A stretch of DNA of 64,000 nt from Pinibacter soli (GCF_029961145.1 NZ_JASBRG010000007.1:1034155-1098154), one strand, 5' to 3'. Positions 8,132 to 18,077 are shown, counted from the stretch's first letter. The notes: generated by a model from the sequence alone, not told the origin. A program made the numbers and translations.

Positions 8132-9622
8132 ATGAAACGTTATATAAAAATAAATGATCAGGACAATGTAGCGGTGGCCCTTGATGAACTGAAGCAGGGC
8201 GAAACAATTGAAGTAGACGGCACCGACATCAACATCACAACTGATGTGGAAAAGGGCCATAAGTTTGCTTTGAAAAACATCGGCGCTGATGAAAATGTGA
8301 TCAAATACGGCTACCCGATCGGTCACGCAATTGAGCCTATTCAAAAGGGTGCGCACATTCATACGCATAACCTGAAGACCAATCTGCACGACAACCTGGA
8401 ATATTCTTATAATGCTGTAAAGGCAGTTTTGAACATTCCTAAATCAGAGCTTACCGTAAATGGTTATTTGCGTGCAGACGGCAACATGGGCATTCGTAAT
8501 GAACTATGGATCGTGCCCGCGGTTGGTTGCGTAAACGGCCAGGCGCAAATGATCATTGACCGTATCAAAAAGGAATTGGATGTATCGCACATTGATGATA
8601 TCTGTGTATTTAAACACAACTATGGTTGCTCTCAACTTGGAGACGATCATGAAAATACGCAAAAGGCACTCGCGGCACTGGTTAAGCACCCTAACGTAGG
8701 TGGTGTATTGGTACTGGGATTGGGATGTGAAAACAATCAGATCCCCGAGTTTAAAAAACTTGTCGGAGCAGTTAATGAAGATCGTGTACAGTTTCTTGTT
8801 TCGCAGGAAGTGGAAGACGAAGTGGAAACAGGTTTCGAGATAATGAAAGGATTCGTTGAAAAAATGAGATTGGATAAGCGTCAGCCTCTGCCACTTTCTT
8901 ATCTTAAAATAGGATTAAAATGCGGTGGTAGTGACGGATTTTCAGGCATTACTGCAAACCCATTGGTAGGACAGTTCTCTGATTGGCTAATTGCACAGGG
9001 TGGCACAACTATATTGACTGAAGTACCAGAAATGTTTGGTGCTGAAACAATTTTGATGGATAGAGCGATCACGCAAAAAGTGTTCGATGACACCGTTTGC
9101 CTGATCAATGATTTCAAAAACTACTTCCGCAAGCACGAGCAACCTATCTACGAAAACCCGTCTCCGGGAAATAAGAAAGGTGGCATTTCCACACTTGAGG
9201 AAAAGTCACTGGGTTGTACTCAAAAAGGTGGTAATTCTAACGTAGTCGACGTTTTAGATTACGGCCAGCCTGCAACAAAACACGGGTTGAACCTTTTGCA
9301 GGCCCCTGGTAATGATCTGGTGGCTTCATCTGCTTTGGGCTTCTCCGGTTGCCAGATGGTATTGTTTACAACAGGAAGAGGAACTCCGTTTGGAAGCTTT
9401 GTTCCTACCATGAAAATATCTACCAACAGCACGTTGTACAATCATAAAAAGAACTGGATAGATTTCAATGCTGGCACTTTGCTTGAAGATGAATCAATGG
9501 AAGAAGTTCTGCAAAACTTTGTTGATTTCGTTCTTGAAATATGCAACGGAAACGACAAACTAAAACATGAAAAAACAGGCTTCAAGGAAATCGCCATCTT
9601 TAAAACAGGTGTAACCTTGTAA
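8132..9622 (+). CDS. uxaA: Altronate dehydratase
   Basis: 496 residues, against 495 in E. coli UxaA. It dehydrates D-altronate to 2-keto-3-deoxy-D-gluconate. An N-terminal SAF domain (residues about 10-95, ending in GYPIGHAIEPIQKGAHIHTH) is fused to the galactarate/altronate dehydratase catalytic domain. The latter begins at NGYLRADGNMGIRNELWIVP and contains CVNGQ, HNYGCSQLGDDHENT, KCGGSDGFSGITANP and the C-terminal GRGTPFGSFVPTMKISTN. Fe(II) dependence is known for the family. It is the last gene of its unit and is followed by a strong bidirectional terminator. Confidence 0.94.
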   Translation: MKRYIKINDQDNVAVALDELKQGETIEVDGTDINITTDVEKGHKFALKNIGADENVIKYGYPIGHAIEPIQKGAHIHTHNLKTNLHDNLEYSYNAVKAVLNIPKSELTVNGYLRADGNMGIRNELWIVPAVGCVNGQAQMIIDRIKKELDVSHIDDICVFKHNYGCSQLGDDHENTQKALAALVKHPNVGGVLVLGLGCENNQIPEFKKLVGAVNEDRVQFLVSQEVEDEVETGFEIMKGFVEKMRLDKRQPLPLSYLKIGLKCGGSDGFSGITANPLVGQFSDWLIAQGGTTILTEVPEMFGAETILMDRAITQKVFDDTVCLINDFKNYFRKHEQPIYENPSPGNKKGGISTLEEKSLGCTQKGGNSNVVDVLDYGQPATKHGLNLLQAPGNDLVASSALGFSGCQMVLFTTGRGTPFGSFVPTMKISTNSTLYNHKKNWIDFNAGTLLEDESMEEVLQNFVDFVLEICNGNDKLKHEKTGFKEIAIFKTGVTL

Positions 9623-9641
9623 ACCGTTTATATAACGTGAT

Positions 9642-9677
9642 AATAAAAAATCCGGTCGACTGACCGGATTTTTTATT
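9642..9677. terminator. Bidirectional terminator between uxaA and fbp
   Basis: A perfect 16-base stem (AATAAAAAATCCGGTC / GACCGGATTTTTTATT) with a GACT loop. T-tracts on both strands suit the convergent genes on either side. Confidence 0.9.
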
Positions 9678-9702
9678 ATTGCTAGTTCCTTTGTGATTCA
9701 CA

Positions 9703-10707
9703 CTATTTTGCCTTCTGCGCCAGCCTTTCATCCATCGCCTTTTCTACCAGGTTCAATGAACCTACAAACAAAGGTGAACGCTGGTGTAACGCAACCGGCT
9801 CTATTTCCATGATCCTTTTATTTCCATCGGTAGCTTTTCCTCCAGCTTGCTCTGTAATAAAAGCAAGAGGATTGCACTCATAGACCAACCGCAGTTTTCC
9901 ATCTGCTTTTTTGGTTGTTGCCGGATAAATATAAATGCCGCCTTTCAACAGGTTACGATGAAAGTCTGCAACAAGCGATCCAACATAGCGAGCGTTGAAT
10001 GACTGCTCTTTGCACCAGTCAACATACGCAGTTACGGGAGGAAAAAATTCTTTCGACAGCCCTTCATTAATTGAATAGATGGTCCCATCTTCCGGAATCC
10101 TTATATCTGGATTGGAGAGAAAATATTCACCAAGCGATTGTTCGTAGGTAAAGCCGTTCACACCGTGACCGGTCGTATACACCAGCATTGTGGAAGCACC
10201 GTACAATACATAGCCTGCCGCTACTTGTTCCGTGCCTTTCTGCAAAACATCTATTTCCTGTACAGCCGATCCCACTTCAGTTTTGCGACGATAAATGGAA
10301 AAGATAGTACCTACGGAAACGTTTACATCGATGTTAGAAGATCCGTCAAGTGGATCGATGGCGATGATATATTTTCCATCCCTGTTCAACTCTTCGTAGG
10401 AATCGTTTTCTTCAGAGACCAACGCACATGCCTCCCCTCCTTTTTTCAATGCACGTGAGAAACGGATATTCGCCAGAACGTCAAGTTTTTTTTGCTGCTC
10501 ACCACCACTGTTTTGCGCTTCCAGCGTTCCGATAATATCAACCAGCCCGGCCTTGCTCACTTCACGGTTCACCACCTTTGAAGCAAGGGCAATGTCACGT
10601 AGTAATTGCGACAACTCTCCTGTTGCGTACTTAAAATTTTCCTGTTTGTTCTTAATGAACCTGTCCAACGTGGTCCCTATGGGCGTTGCGATGCGGGATT
10701 CTTCCAT
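9703..10707 (-). CDS. fbp: Fructose-1,6-bisphosphatase, class 1
   Basis: 334 residues, the usual size of class I FBPase. It hydrolyses fructose 1,6-bisphosphate to fructose 6-phosphate in gluconeogenesis. Metal and substrate motifs are LVSEENDS (metal-binding acids near residues 96-100), IDPLDGSSNIDVNVSVGTIF, the KGGIYIYPATTKKADGKLRLVYECNPLAF block and the C-terminal HQRSPLFVGS. It is cytoplasmic and convergent with uxaA. Growth on uronic acids and rhamnose yields trioses and pyruvate, so gluconeogenesis is needed; the position may be functional or chance. Confidence 0.95.
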   Translation of the reverse strand: MEESRIATPIGTTLDRFIKNKQENFKYATGELSQLLRDIALASKVVNREVSKAGLVDIIGTLEAQNSGGEQQKKLDVLANIRFSRALKKGGEACALVSEENDSYEELNRDGKYIIAIDPLDGSSNIDVNVSVGTIFSIYRRKTEVGSAVQEIDVLQKGTEQVAAGYVLYGASTMLVYTTGHGVNGFTYEQSLGEYFLSNPDIRIPEDGTIYSINEGLSKEFFPPVTAYVDWCKEQSFNARYVGSLVADFHRNLLKGGIYIYPATTKKADGKLRLVYECNPLAFITEQAGGKATDGNKRIMEIEPVALHQRSPLFVGSLNLVEKAMDERLAQKAK

Positions 10708-11084
10708 GTTTAATCAATTAGTGTTGTTAGTTATTGGTGTCGGTTGCCGGTTCAGTTCATACGAGGTTGCAGTTTTACGTTCGAAAACTGCATATAAAAA
10801 TGTTGGGATAAATAACGTACGATGCAAACATCTCCTCTACAGAAGTTGTTGCGTTGCTTTTTCTGATGTGAAAGATACGAACAATATTCGGGTTGATATA
10901 GGCTCGCGTATTATGGTAGTGTTACGGGGGTAATTGAGAATTGAAAATTGAAAATGAATGGCCGCCGATTTTGAGACTTAGACTATCTGTTAATGATTTT
11001 ATTCAATCATAAAAATCATGACAATCATGAAAATCAGCGTTCGGTTTTCTCATTTTCAATTTTCAATTTTCAATTCTCCATTAT
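10708..11084. other. 377-base intergenic region between fbp and exuT
   Basis: It contains no credible gene. The right half (10936-11078) is an inverted-repeat element described separately. The left half would hold the fbp promoter, but I see no convincing TAnnTTTG/TTG pair there. Confidence 0.5.
10936..11078. repeat. MITE-like inverted-repeat element
   Basis: The left end GAGAATTGAAAATTGAAAATG (10936-10956) recurs inverted at 11051-11078 with one extra TTTTCAA unit. About 95 bases between the ends include short repeats of AATCATGA type. It has no coding capacity. AATTGAAAATTG-like strings also occur near other gene ends in the window. Confidence 0.5.
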
Positions 11085-12656
11085 TTATGCCGTAATTGGC
11101 TTATGTTTTGGCACCAGCAGTTTCATGCAAATCCATGCCACTAAGTAAACTCCTGCGCAAACGGCAAACATAACGCCGTAAGCTACTGAAATATTGGAAG
11201 TGATATAATGTCTTGCCTGATCAAACGTGTTTGCGTCAATCAAAACATCCTTCAAATTATCTACTTTAACGTTTTCCAATGGCAATGCTTCTGTGGCTTT
11301 TATTAAACCGGCTTTGCTTGCTTCGAAAACCCCTTTAATACGGTAGCTGTCTTCTAAATTCCCTGCCAACAGTTGAACGAGCACTCCACCAAGACCACCG
11401 GCTGCCGCACCGATACCGGTTATACTGCCCACCATCTTTTTAGGGAACATATCAGAAACGGTTGTAAACAAATTTGCAGACCAAGCCTGGTGAGCTGCTG
11501 CACCTATGCTTATGATAGCAGTTGCAGCTACTATACCATAGGTAGCCATCCATTGAGTGGTTAATAACAATAATGGCGCACAAGCAATGATTAACATGGC
11601 TGTCATGCGGGCCTTATATGCCTGCCAGCCTTTGTTCATAAATGTCATTGGTATGGAGCCGCCATAAATTGATCCAATAATTGCAATGCCATACACAGTG
11701 AATGTGGAGATCATTACAGTATATTTTGCCTGATCCGGAGCCATGCCTACGCAAAACTGCTGCTTTATATAAGTTGGCAACCAAAACAAAAGAAACCACC
11801 AAATGCCGTCTGTTAAAAACTTACCAAGTACAAAGGACCACGTTTGCTTATAAGAAAGCATTTTGTACCATGGTTTTTTTTCACCTTCTTTTTTTACATC
11901 AACCTCGGCAGATTGCTCCGCTTCGCTATTGATGTAATCATATTCCTGCTGACTAACTTTTCCTCTCGTAAGCATCTGTTGCGGAGTTGCATAAAACTTT
12001 CTCCAAAAAATCAGCCAGACAAAACCAACGACTCCGGTGATGATAAACGCCATTTGCCAGCCATGAAAGGTTCCCATGAACAAAGAATTACCTTCCGTTG
12101 GGTTCCATGCTGCAAGGATCATAGGAATGATCAATGCGCAAATCATGGCACCAATATTGGAACCTGAATTAAAAATTCCCGTTGCCAAGGCTCTCTCTTT
12201 TTTCGGAAACCATTCTGCCACCGTTTTGATAGATGCAGGAAAGTTGCCTGCTTCTCCCGCGCCAAAAATCGCTCTGGCCGCATTGTGCAGCCAAAGGCTC
12301 GTGCCCATAAATGCACTGCTGATTCCTGCGAAAGACCAAACCACAAGTGAAAAGGCAAGGCCTTTTTTTGTACCCACTTTATCCATGATAAAGCCGGCAA
12401 ATAGTGTGAAGCCTGCATAAAACGCGGTGAATATCGCGGTTAGCTTGGAAAAGTCACTCGCCGACCAGCCAAAACCGGTGGGAGAACAGAAATAGTCTTT
12501 CAGATAACCAATTACATTTCTATCCATGTAATTGATGGTGGTCGAGAAAAGAAGTAAGCTTACAATCACCCATCTGTAGTTACTTTTCTTTTGCGGTACA
12601 TTTTCCTGCACGGCTTCTTTTTTCTCCAGTATGGCTGTTTCATCGTTAGAATACAT
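11085..12656 (-). CDS. exuT: Hexuronate MFS transporter (ExuT-like, ACS family)
   Basis: 523 residues of a 12-helix major facilitator protein that would import galacturonate or glucuronate by proton symport. The first helix region WVIVSLLLFSTTINYMDRNVIGYL carries the NYMDR signature of the anion:cation symporter family. GFIMDKVGTKKG is the loop 2-3 motif. A longer than usual loop of about 60 residues (YDYINSEAEQSAEVDVKKEG) and a late extramembrane insertion (around SKAGLIKATEALPLENVKVD) are Bacteroidota features. The stop of uxaC and this start are 2 bases apart, so the two are co-transcribed and probably translationally coupled. Confidence 0.88.
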   Translation of the reverse strand: MYSNDETAILEKKEAVQENVPQKKSNYRWVIVSLLLFSTTINYMDRNVIGYLKDYFCSPTGFGWSASDFSKLTAIFTAFYAGFTLFAGFIMDKVGTKKGLAFSLVVWSFAGISSAFMGTSLWLHNAARAIFGAGEAGNFPASIKTVAEWFPKKERALATGIFNSGSNIGAMICALIIPMILAAWNPTEGNSLFMGTFHGWQMAFIITGVVGFVWLIFWRKFYATPQQMLTRGKVSQQEYDYINSEAEQSAEVDVKKEGEKKPWYKMLSYKQTWSFVLGKFLTDGIWWFLLFWLPTYIKQQFCVGMAPDQAKYTVMISTFTVYGIAIIGSIYGGSIPMTFMNKGWQAYKARMTAMLIIACAPLLLLTTQWMATYGIVAATAIISIGAAAHQAWSANLFTTVSDMFPKKMVGSITGIGAAAGGLGGVLVQLLAGNLEDSYRIKGVFEASKAGLIKATEALPLENVKVDNLKDVLIDANTFDQARHYITSNISVAYGVMFAVCAGVYLVAWICMKLLVPKHKPITA

Positions 12657-12658
12657 TA

Positions 12659-14101
12659 TTAAAGTGCTTTTTGGGTTGCTGTTTTATTTACGTCAAGGTG
12701 CTGCCAGCTAAAATATTCCTTAGCATTGTTGTAGCAAATATCCTGTATGATCTTTCCTACCCAATTAACATCGTTTGGCAGTTCACCATTTTCAATTTCT
12801 TCGCCAAACAAGTTGCACATTATTCTGCGGAAATATTCGTGACGAGGGTAAGACAGGAAACTTCTTGAATCGGTCAACATTCCAACGAAGCGGCTCAACA
12901 GACCCATGTTTGACAACGCATTCATTTGTTTAGTCATGCCATCTTTCTGATCAAGGAACCACCAGCCAGAACCCCACTGAATTTTCCCTGCTGAAGAACC
13001 ATCATTGAAGTTGCCGATCATCGTTGCCATCAACTCGTTGTCGGCAGGATTCAAATTGTACAAAATGGTTTTTGCCAATGTATTATTGTTATCCAATCTG
13101 TTTAAGAATTTTGACAAAGCGCGGCCCTGTGAAAAATCACCGATAGAATCCCAACCTGTATCTGCGCCTAGTTCGCGCAATCTGCGGCTGTTGTTGTTAC
13201 GCAAAGCACCAAGGTGGAATTGTTGCACCCAGCCTTTTTCATGATCCCATTCTGCAAATGCGATCAACATCGCAGATTTGAATTTCCTGATTTCGAGATC
13301 ATCGGCTTTTTTACCACTGCGTACTTTAGTGAAAATGGCATTGATCTCTGCAGCAGTAAAGTCTTCTGCATAGATCTGCTCGATACCGTGATCAGATACG
13401 CTGCAACCGTTGGCTGCAAAATAATCGTGACGGCTTTTCAAAGCTTCAATGTGATCGTCATAAGTACCGATCGACATATCAGCCGCTTTCTCCAATCTTG
13501 CTACGTAATTGTTAAACGCCGCAGGATCATCGATGTTCATCGCCATATCCGGACGATAAGCTGGCTTCACGCCGATTTCAAAGCCTTCGTTCAATAATTG
13601 TTTATGGAAAAACAAATCATCCTCAGGATCATCTGTTGTACAAACCAGTTTCACATTCATCTTGCGCATCAGGCTACGAACGGAATAATCAGGTGTTCTC
13701 AATTTTGCGGAACACTCTTCATAGATCGCTTTTGCCGTTTCTGGATTTAGTATATCGTGCACATCAAAGTAGCGTTGCAATTCAAGATGCGTCCAGTGAT
13801 ATAAAGGATTGCGCAAAGTATAAGGAACAGTTGCTGCCCACTGCTGGAATTTTTCTTCATCAGTTTTATTGCCAGTGCAATAGCTTTCGTCAATGCCGTT
13901 GGTACGCATTGCCCTCCATTTGTAGTGGTCGCCATACAACCATATCTGCGTAAGATTTTCGAAAATCTTGTTCTCTGCAATTTGTTGTTGTGGCAAATGG
14001 CAATGATAATCGATGATCGGCATTTGCTTCGCAAAATCGTGGTATAAGCGCTGAGCGGTCTTATTGTTTAATAAGAAATCCTCGTTTAAAAATTGTTTCA
14101 T
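12659..14101 (-). CDS. uxaC: Uronate (glucuronate) isomerase
   Basis: 480 residues, near the 470 of E. coli UxaC. It converts D-galacturonate to D-tagaturonate (and D-glucuronate to D-fructuronate), the entry step of the isomerase pathway. The amidohydrolase-fold motif is MPIIDYHCHLPQQQIAENKIF (DYHCH), followed by WKWRAMR-type and LVCTTDDPEDDL segments, SRFVGMLTDSRSF and the C-terminal SYPRHEYFRRIMCNLFG. It is cytoplasmic. It is the third gene of the unit GH28-GH105-uxaC-exuT. Its product feeds the reductases at 4294 and 6039. Confidence 0.95.
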   Translation of the reverse strand: MKQFLNEDFLLNNKTAQRLYHDFAKQMPIIDYHCHLPQQQIAENKIFENLTQIWLYGDHYKWRAMRTNGIDESYCTGNKTDEEKFQQWAATVPYTLRNPLYHWTHLELQRYFDVHDILNPETAKAIYEECSAKLRTPDYSVRSLMRKMNVKLVCTTDDPEDDLFFHKQLLNEGFEIGVKPAYRPDMAMNIDDPAAFNNYVARLEKAADMSIGTYDDHIEALKSRHDYFAANGCSVSDHGIEQIYAEDFTAAEINAIFTKVRSGKKADDLEIRKFKSAMLIAFAEWDHEKGWVQQFHLGALRNNNSRRLRELGADTGWDSIGDFSQGRALSKFLNRLDNNNTLAKTILYNLNPADNELMATMIGNFNDGSSAGKIQWGSGWWFLDQKDGMTKQMNALSNMGLLSRFVGMLTDSRSFLSYPRHEYFRRIMCNLFGEEIENGELPNDVNWVGKIIQDICYNNAKEYFSWQHLDVNKTATQKAL

Positions 14102-14266
14102 ACACTTACGTTATCTTTTATTCACTAAAATGTGTTTTTATTTAACCTTGCTCTCTGAAGCTTACAGCTTCGGAGTTTAATCTATCGCTTCCGGCGATGT
14201 TAATGTTGCCAAGGGCTACAGAATACAGCTGCGAGGCAGGAAGCCTCACAGAGCGCAACTCCCCAC

Positions 14267-16192
14267 CTACTTCACAGATGCTTGCTCCAATAACCAGTTA
14301 GCAAGATCCTTTGCTGCGGCGTAGTTGTTGATATCGTCGTTATGTTTTCTTCCATCGGTATACTCGTTATACAACCATGGATCGCCAACAGCGAATACTG
14401 TCCCTTTGCCGACTTTCGCTACTGCCATTATCACATCACCTTTATCGGTGAAGTGTGCTGTTGCAGGCGCTTTCAATTTAATTGTACAAATGTCTTTCAG
14501 GTAAACCTTTTTGGTATTCTTGAAAATTTTATCACTAGCAGGAATCGTCATAATGCCCGGCTCAATTGCATTACCGATTACATGGTTGCGCAAATCCGGA
14601 TTGAAATGGATGCCAAATTTGTCCGCCAATATGTTAAAGTGAGCAAACTCTGTGTTTGCAGAATCATTCATCATCATCACCAACACACCACCATTTTTAA
14701 CCCAATTGTAAATATTTTGTGCAGATGCTTCATCCATATAATTTGGGTTTGGTGCTTCGGCTTTTGTATCAGGATCAACAATTATCAAAACGTTTCCCTT
14801 TTTAAGATTTGCGGCAGTAGGCGCTTCATTCAAAGTGGCCAGATTTGCACCGGCACATTTAAAAGTATGACCCCAGATAGAGAACCCTTCATATCTCAGT
14901 TCCTCCCATTTGTAGTGGAAAGGACGGGTAATGCCAGCCGCATCTTTCTTTGTTTCGTTGTTGAAATAACTATCAAGCAGGACTGTTTTTCCTTTGCCAG
15001 GTTTTGGCATTGCTGCGATATCCATTTCATTGCTCATTTGTAAAAAAGCACCCAAACCTTTTTGGTCATTTCGCACTACTTTTTCACTCATGTAATATTC
15101 AAAACTTCCGTCACGGTAAGGATTTCCACCAAGGCCGCTTACACTGACCGTTCCGTCAAGTGTCATACCATCCTTGCCATCGCTTTTTACAAATTCAGCA
15201 AGAATGCCTTTATATCCTTTTTGCGCGGCAGCAAGATATGATTGAGGCAATACGCCCAGTCTTACGCCCTTTGCAAAGGCATACACAAACTGACAGCTTG
15301 CAGAAGCTTCAAAATAATTTGGTTTTATATTTGGCTTGTCCAGCACATCCCACCATAAACCTGTTTTTGCATCCTGTACTTTTTGCACAGCAGCGGCATA
15401 CCTGTTTAAGATGTCAACCAATGCTTTTCGTTTTGGGTGGTTGGCAGGAAATGTTTCCAACACATCAACCAATGCAGCACCATACCATCCCATCGCACGA
15501 GCCCAGAAATTTGGCGATCTGCCGGTTGTTTTATCTGCCCATTTTTGTTCTTTGGATTCATCCCAACCGTGATACATCAAACCAGTTTTGTTATCACGAG
15601 AGTGTTCTTCCATTAAAATGAACTGCTTCGCGATATCGCTGAAAGCCGCAGTGTCATTAAACTGTGCGGCATATTCCGCGTAAAATGGCTCTCCCATGTA
15701 AAGACCATCCAGCCACATTTGGTAAGGATATCTTTTCTTGTGCCAGAAGCCGCCATCATTTGTGCGTGGCTGAGATTTCAATTGTTCACGCAGATTAGCT
15801 ACGGCTTTGTAATATTTTTCTTTATCAGTAACACGAAACGCTGTAAGTACAGAACGGCCGAGCAGTATGTTGTCGATATTATATTCGTCTTGCTTGTAAG
15901 TTTTAATACTTCCGTCATTATTTACAAAAAAGTCCATTCGCTTTTCGATGAACTTGAAATAGTCTCCATTACCTGTATTATACCATAAACCTCTCAGCCC
16001 TTCATACATTACACCAAGATCGTATGTCCATCGCGCCTCGTGTGCACCTTCTTTCACTAATGAATCTGGCCATTGCTGCATGATTGTATTGCCTGCACGC
16101 TGCGACCATGAAAGCTGCGCGGTTTGCGATTTTGCAGAGAAAAAAGCAATTGAGCCAAGTCCTATAAATGCTGTTACTAATGTTCTTTTCAT
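14267..16192 (-). CDS. GH105 unsaturated galacturonyl hydrolase with C-terminal GATase-like domain
   Basis: 641 residues with a Sec signal peptide (cleavage near SAKSQ, about residue 23), so periplasmic. Residues about 25-375 are a GH105 (alpha/alpha)6 barrel: EARWTYDLGVMYEGLRGLWY, DEYNIDNILLGR, YQMWLDGLYMGEPFYAEYA (with the catalytic Asp) and RAMGWYGAALVDVLE. GH105 removes the unsaturated uronic acid from the ends of pectin fragments made by pectate lyases, which fits the two PL1 genes nearby. Residues about 430-640 form a second domain resembling class I glutamine amidotransferase/DUF4350 folds (VLIIVDPDTKAE, NWVKNGGVLVMMMND, GKGTVFAVGDPWLYNEY), of unknown role. GH105 alone is about 370 residues. 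Confidence 0.88.
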   Translation of the reverse strand: MKRTLVTAFIGLGSIAFFSAKSQTAQLSWSQRAGNTIMQQWPDSLVKEGAHEARWTYDLGVMYEGLRGLWYNTGNGDYFKFIEKRMDFFVNNDGSIKTYKQDEYNIDNILLGRSVLTAFRVTDKEKYYKAVANLREQLKSQPRTNDGGFWHKKRYPYQMWLDGLYMGEPFYAEYAAQFNDTAAFSDIAKQFILMEEHSRDNKTGLMYHGWDESKEQKWADKTTGRSPNFWARAMGWYGAALVDVLETFPANHPKRKALVDILNRYAAAVQKVQDAKTGLWWDVLDKPNIKPNYFEASASCQFVYAFAKGVRLGVLPQSYLAAAQKGYKGILAEFVKSDGKDGMTLDGTVSVSGLGGNPYRDGSFEYYMSEKVVRNDQKGLGAFLQMSNEMDIAAMPKPGKGKTVLLDSYFNNETKKDAAGITRPFHYKWEELRYEGFSIWGHTFKCAGANLATLNEAPTAANLKKGNVLIIVDPDTKAEAPNPNYMDEASAQNIYNWVKNGGVLVMMMNDSANTEFAHFNILADKFGIHFNPDLRNHVIGNAIEPGIMTIPASDKIFKNTKKVYLKDICTIKLKAPATAHFTDKGDVIMAVAKVGKGTVFAVGDPWLYNEYTDGRKHNDDINNYAAAKDLANWLLEQASVK

Positions 16193-16331
16193 CTGTATTT
16201 TTTCAATTTATTTTGGTCAGATGCCTGTCTGAATGGCTTTTGTCGGGCAATGAACTCATATGAAAATCATCATTTCTTTCAGCGCAAAATCGTTGTCATG
16301 CTCATTTCATATTGACGATCCCGGGAACAAT

Positions 16332-17975
16332 CTATTTTTTGATTAATGATTTTTCAGTCGCGCCTGCATTAAATGCGGCGAATTGTTTGTTATAAGGAAG
16401 CGTGGAGTTTGCATATTGAATATCTCCGCATCCGCTACCTGTCACACTGAAAACAACTTCCGTTGGTTTTACATTTGATAATTTGTCAAACGAAATTTCT
16501 TTGCTGTTTTGAATACTTACCAATGCATCAGTTGCTGCAATTGACAAATGTACATTCTGCATTTTTATGTTGGTTGCTTCTTCTATTTGTATACCTTTTT
16601 TTGCTACAATAGAAATATCTTTCAGCAGAATGTTTTGAATATGCATTTCGGGCAATCCTCTTACGAATATAGCTTTGGATGCGCCGTTGCAAACTACATT
16701 GCGGATGTTAAAGTCTTTGAATTGTGGCGTTGCTTCTGTAACAGGGAACAACTCTACCGCTGGTGCATTTCTTACTTCTCCTGCCAAAGGCACAGGATCT
16801 TTCGCTTCGTAATACATGTCAAACAAAATAGCCTCACCCATGATGTCTTTCATGCTGATGTTCGAAACATTGATATTTTCCACTATGCCGCCACGACCTC
16901 TTGTTGTTTTAAAACGAAGGCCGATATCAGTTCCGATAAATGAACAGTTGTTTACGTAAATGTTTTTCGCACCACCGCTCATTTCACTTCCAATCACAAA
17001 TCCGCCGTGCGCATGATACACGATGCAATTGCGAACGATCATATTTTGCGTAGGCATGCCTCTTTTTCTACCAGACTCGTTCCTACCTGATTTCACGCAA
17101 ATACCATCATCGCCTACATCAAATGTGCTGTTTTCAAGCAACACGCGGTTGCAAGATTCCACATCAATGCCGTCACCATTTTGTGCATACCAGGGATTTT
17201 TTGCGTACACATCTCTTACCGTCAAATCCTCACACATCAATGGATGCAGGCACCACGCGGGAGAGTTTTGAAAGGTTACACCTTCAAGCAAAACTTTTCT
17301 ACAGCTTTCCAGTACAAGTAAATTTGGACGCAGATAGTCTTTTATATCTTCAAAATCCTTGATCGTTTTACCATTTGCTAAAACTCCGGCATCCTTTGTT
17401 TTTGATCCGTTCATCGAACTTTGAGAAGGATACCACGTTTTGCCGTCATCGCTGGTAATGCCACCGGATTCCGTTAATTGTTTCCACTGGGAGCCTGTCA
17501 GTTTATCTTTCTTCACCATGCGCCACGCATCGCCCCAACCGTCAACAATACCTTTGCCGGTGATAGCAATGTTTTGCAAATTCTTTCCGGATATCGGCGA
17601 CTGGTTGCGGGCGTTCGGTTGTCCCTCCCAGTTACCTTCTACAATTTTGTATTGCGAAAGATCGTTCGTGAATTGCAGAATGGCCCCGTTTTTTACATGC
17701 AGGTTCACATTGCTTTTCATTTCTACCGGGCCTGTGATCCAAAGACCTTCAGGCACCAGCACAACGCCGCCCCCTTTTTTGTTACACGCAGTAATAGCAT
17801 CGTTGATACTTTTGGTATTAAGCGTAATGCCATCTGCCACGGCCCCATAACGAACAATATTAAATGTATCTTTTTTGAAAGTGGGTTGCTGCACTACAGG
17901 CATTTTCTGTGCATTTGCACCAGCAGCAAGAACAAACGAAGCAAGGGTTAAACCTAATATTGGCCTTATTTTCAT
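16332..17975 (-). CDS. GH28 polygalacturonase, copy 1
   Basis: 547 residues with a signal peptide ending at AGANAQ (about 23), so exported. Right-handed beta-helix with the GH28 signatures NGDGID (266-271), DVGDDGICVKSG (286-297, D289-D290), HAHGGF (H323) and RFKT (R354, K356). It hydrolyses alpha-1,4-galacturonosyl bonds, probably exo-acting given the large N-terminal part. First gene of a minus-strand unit with GH105, uxaC and exuT, and divergent from the LacI-family gene. The promoter (18048-18077) and operator site 3 (18099-18109) lie upstream. The product galacturonate is the substrate of the downstream genes. Confidence 0.93.
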   Translation of the reverse strand: MKIRPILGLTLASFVLAAGANAQKMPVVQQPTFKKDTFNIVRYGAVADGITLNTKSINDAITACNKKGGGVVLVPEGLWITGPVEMKSNVNLHVKNGAILQFTNDLSQYKIVEGNWEGQPNARNQSPISGKNLQNIAITGKGIVDGWGDAWRMVKKDKLTGSQWKQLTESGGITSDDGKTWYPSQSSMNGSKTKDAGVLANGKTIKDFEDIKDYLRPNLLVLESCRKVLLEGVTFQNSPAWCLHPLMCEDLTVRDVYAKNPWYAQNGDGIDVESCNRVLLENSTFDVGDDGICVKSGRNESGRKRGMPTQNMIVRNCIVYHAHGGFVIGSEMSGGAKNIYVNNCSFIGTDIGLRFKTTRGRGGIVENINVSNISMKDIMGEAILFDMYYEAKDPVPLAGEVRNAPAVELFPVTEATPQFKDFNIRNVVCNGASKAIFVRGLPEMHIQNILLKDISIVAKKGIQIEEATNIKMQNVHLSIAATDALVSIQNSKEISFDKLSNVKPTEVVFSVTGSGCGDIQYANSTLPYNKQFAAFNAGATEKSLIKK

Positions 17976-18047
17976 GATGACAAGTTAAGTTCCTGAATAA
18001 AGATTAGACACGAGAAATAGAAGCAATATGATACTAATCTCAGCATA

Positions 18048-18077
18048 CAATGCTACTTATATATTCTTGGAGAACAA
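18048..18077 (-). promoter_or_regulatory. Promoter of the GH28-GH105-uxaC-exuT unit
   Basis: On the minus strand TTG (18077-18075), 19 bases, then TAGCATTG (18055-18048), close to the Bacteroidota TTG-N19-TAnnTTTG form. The TA lies exactly 51.5 bases from the centre of operator site 3. Confidence 0.6.

Noticed and set aside
12071-12420. Plus-strand reading frames opposite the MFS, uxaC, SusC and GH2 genes
   Set aside because: They are antisense shadows of clearly recognised genes and show no domain or signal of their own.
16281-16300. A degenerate operator (GCGCAAAATCGTTG) between GH28 copy 1 and GH105
   Set aside because: It has an inserted base relative to the motif and lies inside a presumed operon.
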